24,064 bases of DNA, taken from an uncultured Acetatifactor sp. Lineage in GTDB: Bacteria; Bacillota; Clostridia; Lachnospirales; Lachnospiraceae. The translations under genes were made by a program, and so were the position numbers. Positions 1-7,080 of this stretch are shown here, in pieces; position 1 is the first letter of the stretch; each line of letters begins with the position of its first letter. A model generated the notes under the pieces. That model saw only the letters and a list, made by a program, of their open reading frames with translations, searched no databases and was not told the DNA's origin. The stretch is from assembly GCA_910584435.1 (NCBI GenBank), contig CAJUAP010000061.1, forward strand, positions 1-24,064. The letters are read 5' to 3'.

Positions 1-1250
1 TTATGGGAGTGCGGTTTATCGCGGTAAATGACCATTACGACAGCCGCGACCATGCAGGAAGCACTACCCCGATTGACACAGCTTTCCAGACACTTTTGTA
101 TGATTTATACAGCAAAGATATATCCGTAAAGGTCAAAACTTCGGTTGAAAATAAATGCGCCAACGGGGAATATGTTTTCGGACAGGTTCCCTTCGGATAT
201 GAAAAAGATAAGGAACTGAAAAATACGGTTGTAGTGAATGAAAAGGAAGCGGAGATTGTGCGCCGCATCTTTGCCCTTGCCCTTGATGGGAACGGCAGCA
301 CACAGATCGCAAGGATTCTCAATGAAAAGGGGATACCGACCAAAACACAGATGCGCCATCCTGAGAGGGCAGAAAAAGGCGGTAGAGTGCAGGCATGGGA
401 TAACGTTTCTGTCCGGGCTGTCCTGAATAACCGTTTTTACTTAGGTGAGATGGCCTATGGGAAGTCGAAGCGGAAGTATGTGGGCAGTAAAGGCGGTATT
501 GCTGTGCCGGCGGAGGACTGGAAAGTGATACCAGACCACCATGAGCCGCTTGTTTCGCTGGAAGATTACGAAAAGGTGTGCCTGTTTCATAAAGGTGCGG
601 ACACTGCCAGAAAAGGGGAGAAAAATCCCCTTGTAGGGAAACTGTTCTGCGGTGGGTGCGGTTATTCAATGACGTATAAACCCATACGGGGAAAGAATAA
701 ATACCGCAGGTTTGAGTGCCGGAAACACGCTGTTTTGCAGATATCGGAGTGCTGTACCTATTTTTCCGCCGACTTGTTGGAGGAAGCCGTGCTGACTATG
801 TTGAACAGGGAACTGATGGTGCGCGGTAATGCCGCAAAGGAGAACCGGAGCCTTGTTTCTTTCCAGAAGTCTTGTATTACAAGGCTGGAAAAGAAGATAG
901 CAGAGTGCCGGGGTAGGAAAAAGCAGCTCCAGGCAGAGGCGGATGCCTTATATGAAAGCTATGCGTTTGGTTCGGTTCAGGCCATATCCTACAGACAGAA
1001 GGCGGACGGCATAAAAGAGCAGACCGCTTCCTTATCAGCAGAGGAAGAAAAATATGGGAAAGAACTGGAACAGCTTCAGGAAGAATACCGCAGGACAGAG
1101 GAAGATATGAAGCAGGTCATACGGTATTCCCATTTAGAAGTGTTGACACAGGAAGTGGTTGATATATTTATTAAGAAAATATACGTTTACAAAGACAAAA
1201 GAGTTGAAATTGTGTGGAACTTCCGTGAAAATGGAAAGGAGACAGAATGA
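1..1250 (+). CDS. Large serine recombinase, 5'-truncated by window edge
   Basis: Site-specific DNA recombinase of the large serine type, which integrates or excises mobile elements. The window holds the last 415 residues; the catalytic serine lies upstream of base 1. The visible part begins at the end of the resolvase domain (MGVRFIAVNDHYDS). The recombinase domain follows (about residues 45-190, with GYVFGQVPFGYEK-like and GSTQIARILNEKGIPT segments), then a zinc ribbon at about 212-255 with C216-G-G-C219, C239 and C250/C251, and a coiled coil at about 285-375. It ends in the usual YVYKDKRVEIVW strand. Its TGA overlaps the ATG of the next ORF (ATGA, 1247-1250), indicating translational coupling. 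It probably marks one end of an integrative element whose body lies to the left; that is inference. The family call is secure; the element type is unknown. Confidence 0.93.
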   Translation, partial: MGVRFIAVNDHYDSRDHAGSTTPIDTAFQTLLYDLYSKDISVKVKTSVENKCANGEYVFGQVPFGYEKDKELKNTVVVNEKEAEIVRRIFALALDGNGSTQIARILNEKGIPTKTQMRHPERAEKGGRVQAWDNVSVRAVLNNRFYLGEMAYGKSKRKYVGSKGGIAVPAEDWKVIPDHHEPLVSLEDYEKVCLFHKGADTARKGEKNPLVGKLFCGGCGYSMTYKPIRGKNKYRRFECRKHAVLQISECCTYFSADLLEEAVLTMLNRELMVRGNAAKENRSLVSFQKSCITRLEKKIAECRGRKKQLQAEADALYESYAFGSVQAISYRQKADGIKEQTASLSAEEEKYGKELEQLQEEYRRTEEDMKQVIRYSHLEVLTQEVVDIFIKKIYVYKDKRVEIVWNFRENGKETE

Positions 1251-1540
1251 AAGCAGTAATATACATGAGGGTGGGCAATCCGGATCAGGTGGCAGTCCAG
1301 CATCGGAAAGAGAAACTGCCGGGGCAGATTCAGGGTACGGTTGGAGGCAGTTTAAAGAGAGATGGTTTTGTTGGTAATAATATTCCCAGCCTACAAGAAT
1401 TTTTACAGGAAATCAGGGGATATGACAGACACAACAACTTGACACTAATTCACCGTCAATTTTGCCCTAACTTAGCATTAGCGAACCGTACGCCCTACGA
1501 AGTTATGCGGGTTTCAGCGATTTTCACCCAAAAAAAGTGA
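1247..1540 (+). pseudogene. Decayed N-terminus of a second serine recombinase
   Basis: A 97-aa ORF coupled to the recombinase by an ATGA overlap. The first 14 residues, MKAVIYMRVGNPDQ, match the start of serine recombinases (canonical YARVS). The arginine is kept (R8), but the catalytic serine position is glycine (G10). After about 25 residues the resemblance fades. The last third of the ORF runs into the direct repeat that starts at 1438 and is read in a frame different from the conserved frame of that repeat. It could be a translated but catalytically inactive small partner, which occurs beside large serine recombinases in Clostridia, or a remnant cut at the repeat. I favour a remnant. Confidence 0.5.
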
Positions 1541-1626
1541 AAAAAGTTTGTGACATTAACTTGACATACGCGGGTTACGGACGTCTGAATATGGTGGGGA
1601 CGTTTGACGCATTGATTGGGGTGTAA
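1438..1626 (+). repeat. Direct repeat copy 1, tail of a lost coding sequence
   Basis: This 189-bp segment matches 3533-3720 along its length, and the pair flank the AAA-ATPase gene. The 3' part reads as protein ending GYGRLNMVGTFDALIGV followed by TAA at 1624-1626. In this copy the frame stays open back to a TAA at 1468. Against copy 2 the last 17 codons differ at eight bases, and all eight changes are synonymous. That indicates descent from a protein-coding family under selection. I do not recognise the peptide. The copy also contains two versions of a 17-bp motif, at 1440-1456 and 1551-1567. Confidence 0.75.
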
Positions 1627-1650
1627 TAGATCGATAGTTTGTAAAAACTG

Positions 1651-1716
1651 AAAAACACTCATTTTGTATTATAAAATGGTAAACGGTAAAACGTTTGCAT
1701 AAAATGGGTGTTTTTT
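1651..1716 (+). terminator. Probable intrinsic terminator
   Basis: The arms AAAACACTCATTTT (1652-1665) and AAAATGGGTGTTTT (1701-1714) pair with one G-T wobble-type exception, and a T-run follows. The 35-nt loop contains a second small hairpin, AAACG/CGTTT (1681-1696). It separates the recombinase region from the AAA-ATPase gene. Confidence 0.6.
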
Positions 1717-1733
1717 GTGTGAAAAGATTTTTA

Positions 1734-1762
1734 TTGTAATGATTGCTGCAATCAGCTATACT
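1734..1762 (+). promoter_or_regulatory. Probable promoter of the first AAA-ATPase gene
   Basis: A -35 box TTGTAA (1734-1739) and a -10 box TATACT (1757-1762) have an exact 17-bp spacer. The site lies just downstream of the terminator and about 140 bases before the start codon. The leader from 1770 to 1890 shows no feature I can name. Confidence 0.5.
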
Positions 1763-1904
1763 AAGGTCATATGAGATTGTGTAAGGATGAAGACAATTGC
1801 CGGAACTGTGCGGAATATATTTTCAGGCCATGTGTCTACAACAGTAAAGATTTTGAGTATAGGCAAGTTCCAATTGCATATGGTTAAGAAAGGAAGGGAT
1901 GTTT

Positions 1905-3524
1905 ATGGGTATGTTTTTAAATAGCAGGATACCATTTGAATCTTATCGGCTGGTTAAGAGGGATGCATATTTTGTTGACAAATCTTCTCTTATTGATGAG
2001 TTATTCCCTTTTCTGGAGGTTGAAAAGAGGTTTATTTGTATTACAAGGCCCCGCCGGTTTGGAAAAAGTGTTATGGCAAACATGGTTGGCGCTTTTTTTG
2101 GAAAAGCGGTAGATGCAGGAGCTTTGTTTGATACGCTGAAGATTGCTTCGTCTGAAAGATACAGGACGCATCTGAATCGACACTGTGTGGTATATATCGA
2201 CTTCAGCCGTATGCCTCAGGATTGCGGCACTTATGCTGCGTATATTGGGCGTATTTCCGATGGACTTAAGAGGGATTTGGAGGAAGAATACTCAGATATA
2301 GATTTTGGTTTTGGCAGGGATTTGTGGGATATGTTTCAGACTGTTTTTGATAAGACAGGGCAGAATTTTATATTTGTGATGGATGAATGGGACGCAATTT
2401 TTCATAAAGATTTTATATTAGAGAAAGACAGGCGGGATTACCTTGAATTCCTCAGGAATCTGCTGAAAGGCCAGGCATATGTGGAGCTTGCCTATATGAC
2501 AGGAATTCTTCCGATTGCAAAGTATTCAGGAGGATCTGAACTAAATATGTTCGTGGAGTACGATATGGCGACCAAGGTAAAATTTGGTGAATATTTTGGG
2601 TTTTTAGACGGAGAAGTTGACCAGCTTTATGAAACATATATCAGCAAGACATTGAATCCACAGATTACACGGGAAGAATTGGCCTTTTGGTATGATGGAT
2701 ACCATACCGCGGCTGGAGACAGGATGTACAACCCCCGATCGGTAGTGTGTGCCCTGGCGGACAACCAGATTAGTAACTATTGGACTGGTTCGGGGCCGTA
2801 TGATGAGATTTTCTACTATATCCGCAATAATATAGAGGAAGTCCGGGATGAGTTGGTTATGATGATTTCAGGAGAACATATTGATATCAAGCTTCAGGGG
2901 TATGCGGCAACAGATATGGAGTTATATACGAAAGACCAGATTTATTCTGCTATGGTGGTGTATGGTCTATTGACCTACGAGAATGGCGCGGTATCTGTTC
3001 CAAACAGGGAATTGATGGATAAGTTTGATGAATTGCTGCTTTCCAATCATAGCCTTGGATATATATATAACCTTGCAAAAGAGTCCGAGAAAATGTTGAA
3101 GGCTACTTTGGCAGGTGATACCAGGACAATGTGTAGGATATTGAAATTTGCGCATGATACAGAATCTCCCATCTTTTCTTATAATAGTGAAATAGAGTTA
3201 TCTGCTGTGGTTAATCTGGTTTATCTTGCTGCCCGGGACAAGTACCGGGTAGAACGAGAAGACAAAGCAGGTGAAGGATTTGTGGATTTTATTTTTTCTC
3301 CGGACCGAAAGGGCGCAGATGCGTTTATTTTGGAACTGAAAGTAGATAGTACGCCGGAGGAAGCAATTCAGCAGATTAAGGATAAAAAATACGCATTACG
3401 TTTTGCGGGAAAAATTGGTGAGGCGCCTAAATATACAGGGAGGATTCTGGCTGTGGGGATTAGCTACAAAAGAAAGACAAAGGAGCATTCTTGTAAAATT
3501 GAAGAGCTGCATATTAATGGGTGA
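1905..3524 (+). CDS. AAA-ATPase_like / PD-(D/E)XK nuclease-like protein (first copy)
   Basis: Belongs to the abundant bacterial family with an N-terminal AAA-ATPase_like domain (PF09820) and a C-terminal PDDEXK_9 domain (PF08011); its function is not established. Counting from the upstream ATG at 1899, the P-loop variant RPRRFGKS is at 50-57 and Walker B FIFVMDEWD at 157-165. The nuclease-like core has D463 (FVDF), E479-L-K481 and a following QQIKDKKY helix, so the putative catalytic residues are present. I prefer the ATG at 1905, because AGGAAGG (1891-1897) sits 7 nt before it but only 1 nt before 1899. It has its own promoter and is bracketed by the 189-bp repeats, so it looks like an independent insertion. 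Mobile-element or defence roles have been suggested for the family; none is shown here. Confidence 0.9.
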   Translation: MGMFLNSRIPFESYRLVKRDAYFVDKSSLIDELFPFLEVEKRFICITRPRRFGKSVMANMVGAFFGKAVDAGALFDTLKIASSERYRTHLNRHCVVYIDFSRMPQDCGTYAAYIGRISDGLKRDLEEEYSDIDFGFGRDLWDMFQTVFDKTGQNFIFVMDEWDAIFHKDFILEKDRRDYLEFLRNLLKGQAYVELAYMTGILPIAKYSGGSELNMFVEYDMATKVKFGEYFGFLDGEVDQLYETYISKTLNPQITREELAFWYDGYHTAAGDRMYNPRSVVCALADNQISNYWTGSGPYDEIFYYIRNNIEEVRDELVMMISGEHIDIKLQGYAATDMELYTKDQIYSAMVVYGLLTYENGAVSVPNRELMDKFDELLLSNHSLGYIYNLAKESEKMLKATLAGDTRTMCRILKFAHDTESPIFSYNSEIELSAVVNLVYLAARDKYRVEREDKAGEGFVDFIFSPDRKGADAFILELKVDSTPEEAIQQIKDKKYALRFAGKIGEAPKYTGRILAVGISYKRKTKEHSCKIEELHING

Positions 3525-3532
3525 TTTGAAGA

Positions 3533-3720
3533 CTTGACACTAATTTAACATCAATTTCCCTCCAACATGACACTAACTTAACATACTCCCAACGAAGTTA
3601 TGCGGTTTTCGGGACTTTTGGCTCAAAAAACTTCAAAAAGTTCGTGACAATAACTTGACATAAGAGGGTTACGGACGGCTGAACATGGTTGGTACCTTTG
3701 ACGCGCTGATTGGAGTGTAA
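3533..3720 (+). repeat. Direct repeat copy 2
   Basis: Partner of 1438-1626, beginning 9 bases after the AAA-ATPase stop codon. The same C-terminal peptide (GYGRLNMVGTFDALIGV, TAA at 3718-3720) is encoded, but an in-frame TAA at 3661-3663 precedes it, so this copy is broken. Upstream of that stop the two copies still align as protein, for example GF-DF-KK-KV-D-NLT. Three copies of the motif TGACAmTAAyTTrACAT lie at 3535-3551, 3568-3584 and 3645-3661. Confidence 0.75.
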
Positions 3721-3759
3721 AGAAGGGATAATGACAATAAAATCCTATATGTCTATTTT

Positions 3760-3809
3760 GAAAGAGCTGTCGGGCTAAGCAATCATCGTACAGCTCTTTT
3801 GTAGTTTTT
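3760..3809 (+). terminator. Intrinsic terminator
   Basis: The arms AAAGAGCTGT (3761-3770) and ACAGCTCTTT (3790-3799) form a perfect 10-bp stem with a 19-nt loop. The right arm is followed by TTGTAGTTTTT. It insulates the following operon from the first AAA-ATPase gene. Confidence 0.8.
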
Positions 3810-3820
3810 AGACATATATA

Positions 3821-3849
3821 TTTACATTAGAAAATACATATGATACAAT
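3821..3849 (+). promoter_or_regulatory. Promoter of the integrase-like/AAA-ATPase operon
   Basis: A -35 box TTTACA (3821-3826) and a -10 box TACAAT (3844-3849) are 17 bp apart. The site is 46 bases before the start codon and directly after a strong terminator. Confidence 0.7.
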
Positions 3850-3895
3850 GACGATAAAACAAAGAATTTATCGAATGAAGATGGTATAGATATAG

Positions 3896-4852
3896 ATGAA
3901 TCAAACATTAAAGCAGGCATTAGATAATTATTATATGACAATAAAAGAAAATCGTCCAAATTACAGAACATGTTATAATAGTTTGCTGGAGTATTGCGAT
4001 TTAAATTATTCGCAGTATTCATTAAATGAAATGTTTGAAAAACATATTAATATATGGGACATAGAACAAGCCTGCAAGCTTTACGTTGAATCAAGCAAAA
4101 AAGCTACTTCGATAGAAGCGGTGCAGAGATTTTTGACGGCAGTGGATTATTTCTGCAAGTATCTCAAAGAAAATAATATCCGATGTGAAAAACTGGAAGG
4201 GGGATGCAGAAAGAAAAAAACAGTGCATGATATTTGCGTAAGTTTGAATAATGAATTAGAGCAAAAAATATATCTTCCCTTTGACGGAGAAGAGGAATTG
4301 AAGATAGTAGAAGCACAGATTGCTCTTTTAAATAGACAAAATTTCTATCAGCTTGGACAATCAATTATATATCGGCTTCTAACTACTTATGGATTCAAAG
4401 AAAAAGTTGTCATAAATTTTAAATTAAGAGATTTTGATGACCAGACAGGGAAATTAATGGTATGCTGTAATGAAGAAAACAGCATTAATATTGACTTGCC
4501 CGAGGAAATTTATCGAGACCTGGTAATATATTGCACTTTAAACAAATATCAGGAAAGAGAGCATTTGTTTACGAAAAGTAACGGTACATGTCTGACTCCC
4601 GACAGTATGTTCGGCACTTTAAAAACCAGAATGAAAAAAATGGATGTTGCCAATTTTACACCAACTTCAGTAGCTTTATATGGGGTAGCCAATTTGGTTG
4701 AAGAGGGCTTGACATTAGCCGAAATAAAGTTATTAACCGGTTTTGAAACTCAGAAGATAGACGATGTTGCGCAATACTTGCTGACGGATGAAGATGCGGA
4801 AGAATTAATCAATAGGAAAATAAGGGGAGGTGTCAAATGGCAAGGACAGTAG
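3896..4852 (+). CDS. Degenerate tyrosine-recombinase-fold protein
   Basis: A 318-aa protein with the architecture of a phage-type integrase. An N-terminal SAM-like core-binding region spans about 5-95 (for example VQRFLTAVDYFCKYLKEN), and a C-terminal region at about 140-305 resembles the catalytic domain. Segments line up with integrase landmarks, but the active site is eroded. The helix RLLTTYGFKEKVVINF stands where the conserved TGLRxSE arginine should be. The H-x-x-R helix reads PTSVALYGVANLVEEG. The GH dipeptide is GF in LLTGFETQKIDD. Only a tyrosine in QYL is a candidate to survive. It is therefore probably a DNA-binding or structural protein rather than a recombinase. The 3' end overlaps the next gene by 16 bases and carries its ribosome site. 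The gene is much more AT-rich than the glycosidase and Bce genes, suggesting transfer. The start has no clear Shine-Dalgarno, but no other ATG is possible because TAG lies just upstream. Confidence 0.7.
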   Translation: MNQTLKQALDNYYMTIKENRPNYRTCYNSLLEYCDLNYSQYSLNEMFEKHINIWDIEQACKLYVESSKKATSIEAVQRFLTAVDYFCKYLKENNIRCEKLEGGCRKKKTVHDICVSLNNELEQKIYLPFDGEEELKIVEAQIALLNRQNFYQLGQSIIYRLLTTYGFKEKVVINFKLRDFDDQTGKLMVCCNEENSINIDLPEEIYRDLVIYCTLNKYQEREHLFTKSNGTCLTPDSMFGTLKTRMKKMDVANFTPTSVALYGVANLVEEGLTLAEIKLLTGFETQKIDDVAQYLLTDEDAEELINRKIRGGVKWQGQ

Positions 4853-6519
4853 GAATAGGAATACAGGATTTTGGGAAAATCATCCGAAACAATTGTTTTT
4901 ATGTGGATAAAACAGCATTCATTATAGAATGGTGGGAAAATCAGGACGATGTGACCTTGATTACCCGTCCCAGGCGATTTGGCAAGACACTGGCCATGAG
5001 TATGCTGGAGCATTTCTTTTCCGTGGAACATGCAGATAAAGGCGCCTTATTTGAAGGACTCGACATATGGAAAGAAGAGAAGTATCGCAGTCTCCAGGGC
5101 AGCTATCCGGTAATTTTCTTAAGCTTTGCAGATGTGAAGGAAACATCCTTTGGAAATGCAAGGGATAAGATCTGCCGCATCATCAAAAGCCTGTATGACA
5201 GATATTCAGCTTTACAGGACAAGGAGCCGAACCCCAAAAAGCTCCCAGACATTTTCGATGAAATATCTCCTACAATGGGTGATCCTGTAGCTTCTTATTC
5301 CTTGAAGGCCTTATCGGAATTTCTTGCTGATCATTATGGGAAAAAAGTCATCATTTTGTTGGATGAATATGACACTCCTATGCAGGAAGCTTATGTATAC
5401 GGGTATTGGGAGGAAATGGCGGCATTCATTCGAAACCTGTTTAATTCTACCTTCAAGACGAACCCGTATATGGAGAGGGCAGTCATGACAGGTATTACAC
5501 GAATAAGCAAAGAGTCTATTTTTTCCGACTTAAACCATCTGGAGGTAATCACTTCTACCTCATGTAAATATGAGGCTTCTTTCGGTTTTACGGAAATGGA
5601 AGTGTTTGCCGCAATGGATGAATTCGGACTCACGGAAAAGGAAGAAGTCTGTGCCTGGTACGATGGTTTTACCTTTGGAAATACAAGGGATATTTATAAT
5701 CCGTGGTCCATCATCAACTATCTTGACAAACGTAGGTTTGCCGCCTACTGGGCGAACGCCAGTTCAAACAGTCTTGTGGGAAAGCTGATTCAGGAGGGGG
5801 CTGCGGAGATAAAGATTGTTGTGGAAGATTTGCTGCAGGGAAAATCCTTTCACGCTTCATTTGATGAACAGATTGTATTCAGTCAGCTGGATCATAATAT
5901 CCATGCTATCTGGAGTCTGCTCCTGGCCTGCGGTTATCTGAAAGTGGAGACTTATACTATAGATGGGAATTATGGTGAATGCGATTATACACTGTCTTTA
6001 ACAAATAAGGAAGTGCGGTTGATGTTCCGGCATATGATAGATGGTTGGTTTGCCGATTATACGCCTGCTTATAACACATTTATCAAGGCATTGCTGCAGG
6101 AAGACAAAAAGGCCATGAATGTATATATGAATCAGACTGCATTGGCAACTTTCAGTTCTTTTGATACCGGTAACAAGCCGTCAGAAACTGCGGAACCGGA
6201 ACGCTTTTATCACGGCTTTGTGTTGGGGCTTATAGTGGATTTGGCGGACAGGTACCGTATCACTTCCAACAGGGAAAGCGGTTTTGGGCGATATGACGTG
6301 ATGCTGGAGCCCCTTAGGGATGGCAATCCGGCTTTCGTGTTGGAATTCAAGGTGCATGATTCTGAGGAAGAGGAGACACTGGCGGATACCGTGGCAGCGG
6401 CACTTCGGCAGATAGAGGAGAAAGCCTATGATACGGAGCTGACAGCGCGTGGAATCTCCAGAGAACGGATTCGGCATTACGGGTTTGCCTTTGCGGGGAA
6501 GACAGTACTGATAGGATGA
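4837..6519 (+). CDS. AAA-ATPase_like / PD-(D/E)XK nuclease-like protein (second copy)
   Basis: A 560-aa member of the same two-domain family as the gene at 1905, but from a different branch, with low overall similarity. The P-loop variant RPRRFGKT is at 44-51, Walker B VIILLDEYD at 171-179, and a conserved MTGITRISKESIFSDLN segment at 217-233. The PDDEXK_9-like core has D487 (GRYDVML), E503-F-K505 and Q525 with Y531. The start is well supported: GGGGAGG (4824-4830) is 6 nt before ATG 4837, inside the end of the integrase-like gene, so the two are translationally coupled. Function is unproven. The pairing with a degenerate integrase is the most system-like feature of this region. Confidence 0.92.
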   Translation: MARTVGIGIQDFGKIIRNNCFYVDKTAFIIEWWENQDDVTLITRPRRFGKTLAMSMLEHFFSVEHADKGALFEGLDIWKEEKYRSLQGSYPVIFLSFADVKETSFGNARDKICRIIKSLYDRYSALQDKEPNPKKLPDIFDEISPTMGDPVASYSLKALSEFLADHYGKKVIILLDEYDTPMQEAYVYGYWEEMAAFIRNLFNSTFKTNPYMERAVMTGITRISKESIFSDLNHLEVITSTSCKYEASFGFTEMEVFAAMDEFGLTEKEEVCAWYDGFTFGNTRDIYNPWSIINYLDKRRFAAYWANASSNSLVGKLIQEGAAEIKIVVEDLLQGKSFHASFDEQIVFSQLDHNIHAIWSLLLACGYLKVETYTIDGNYGECDYTLSLTNKEVRLMFRHMIDGWFADYTPAYNTFIKALLQEDKKAMNVYMNQTALATFSSFDTGNKPSETAEPERFYHGFVLGLIVDLADRYRITSNRESGFGRYDVMLEPLRDGNPAFVLEFKVHDSEEEETLADTVAAALRQIEEKAYDTELTARGISRERIRHYGFAFAGKTVLIG

Positions 6520-6726
6520 TGCCGGTATCTTTTGGTATGCTGATATAGCGGTAGAAAAGAACAGTATGTATGCTGTATACGGTATCTGTTTGCGGGCTGC
6601 CCACAGGAAGTCATACCGGAGCATTCTCGTATCGATATCTGGGAATGGAGCCGTTTCCGAAACTTACCAGACAGTCCGCTATGGTCTGCGTCTTCAGGTG
6701 ACGGGATTGGGCGGACATATGAAGAA

Positions 6727-7038
6727 GTGATGGAGACAGCTCATGAAATGGCTGGGGAGAAGTCATATGAGTTGCCGGAAAAGATGAAAGAGGAATTTGA
6801 CCGTACATTTCCGGCTGTCCGTGGGCAGTATCCCCGGATAGTGATGACCATGGTGCCGTTGGATACGGAGGAAGATTATGTCCTGCCGGGGGTGTCGGGA
6901 GTGTTGGTGAAATATGAAGTACAGTTTGAGAAAAGACCTGAGTGGCAAGTGAAAGATCAAAAATATGTAGTGGAAGGGCATGTCAAAGAAGAGGAAGATA
7001 CTCTGTATGTGTCGCTGGATAGTATATGTGTAAATTAA
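6727..7038 (+). CDS. Hypothetical protein, probably 5'-truncated remnant
   Basis: A 103-aa acidic protein (GTG 6727 or ATG 6730) with no domain I recognise. The second half looks beta-rich (VLVKYEVQFEKRP, KYVVEGHVKEEEDTLYVSL). The same frame is open back to a TGA at 6541-6543 and reads plausibly as protein (SRIDIWEWSRFRNLPDSPLW), but it contains no ATG, GTG or TTG before 6727. There is no clear Shine-Dalgarno. This suggests that an original longer gene lost its start. The segment 6520-6726 otherwise holds no gene or clear signal. The product is unknown, and translation is uncertain. Confidence 0.4.
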   Translation: MMETAHEMAGEKSYELPEKMKEEFDRTFPAVRGQYPRIVMTMVPLDTEEDYVLPGVSGVLVKYEVQFEKRPEWQVKDQKYVVEGHVKEEEDTLYVSLDSICVN

Positions 7039-7043
7039 AATAA

Positions 7044-7069
7044 TAACAAAATTACCAGGATTGCTCCTG
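7044..7069 (-). terminator. Weak terminator for the ABC exporter operon
   Basis: The inverted repeat CAGGA-TTGC-TCCTG (7056-7069) lies 12 bases beyond the end of the minus-strand ABC gene. Read on the minus strand it is followed by a T-rich stretch (GTAATTTTGTTATTATTTT). The stem is only 5 bp, so support is modest. It could also serve the converging plus-strand ORF. Confidence 0.35.
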
Positions 7070-7080
7070 CGATTATAATG

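Noticed and set aside
6566..6730. A 54-codon ORF whose stop overlaps the start at 6730 (TGATG)
   Set aside because: No ribosome site, no recognisable product, and the overlapping frame looks more like the original coding frame.
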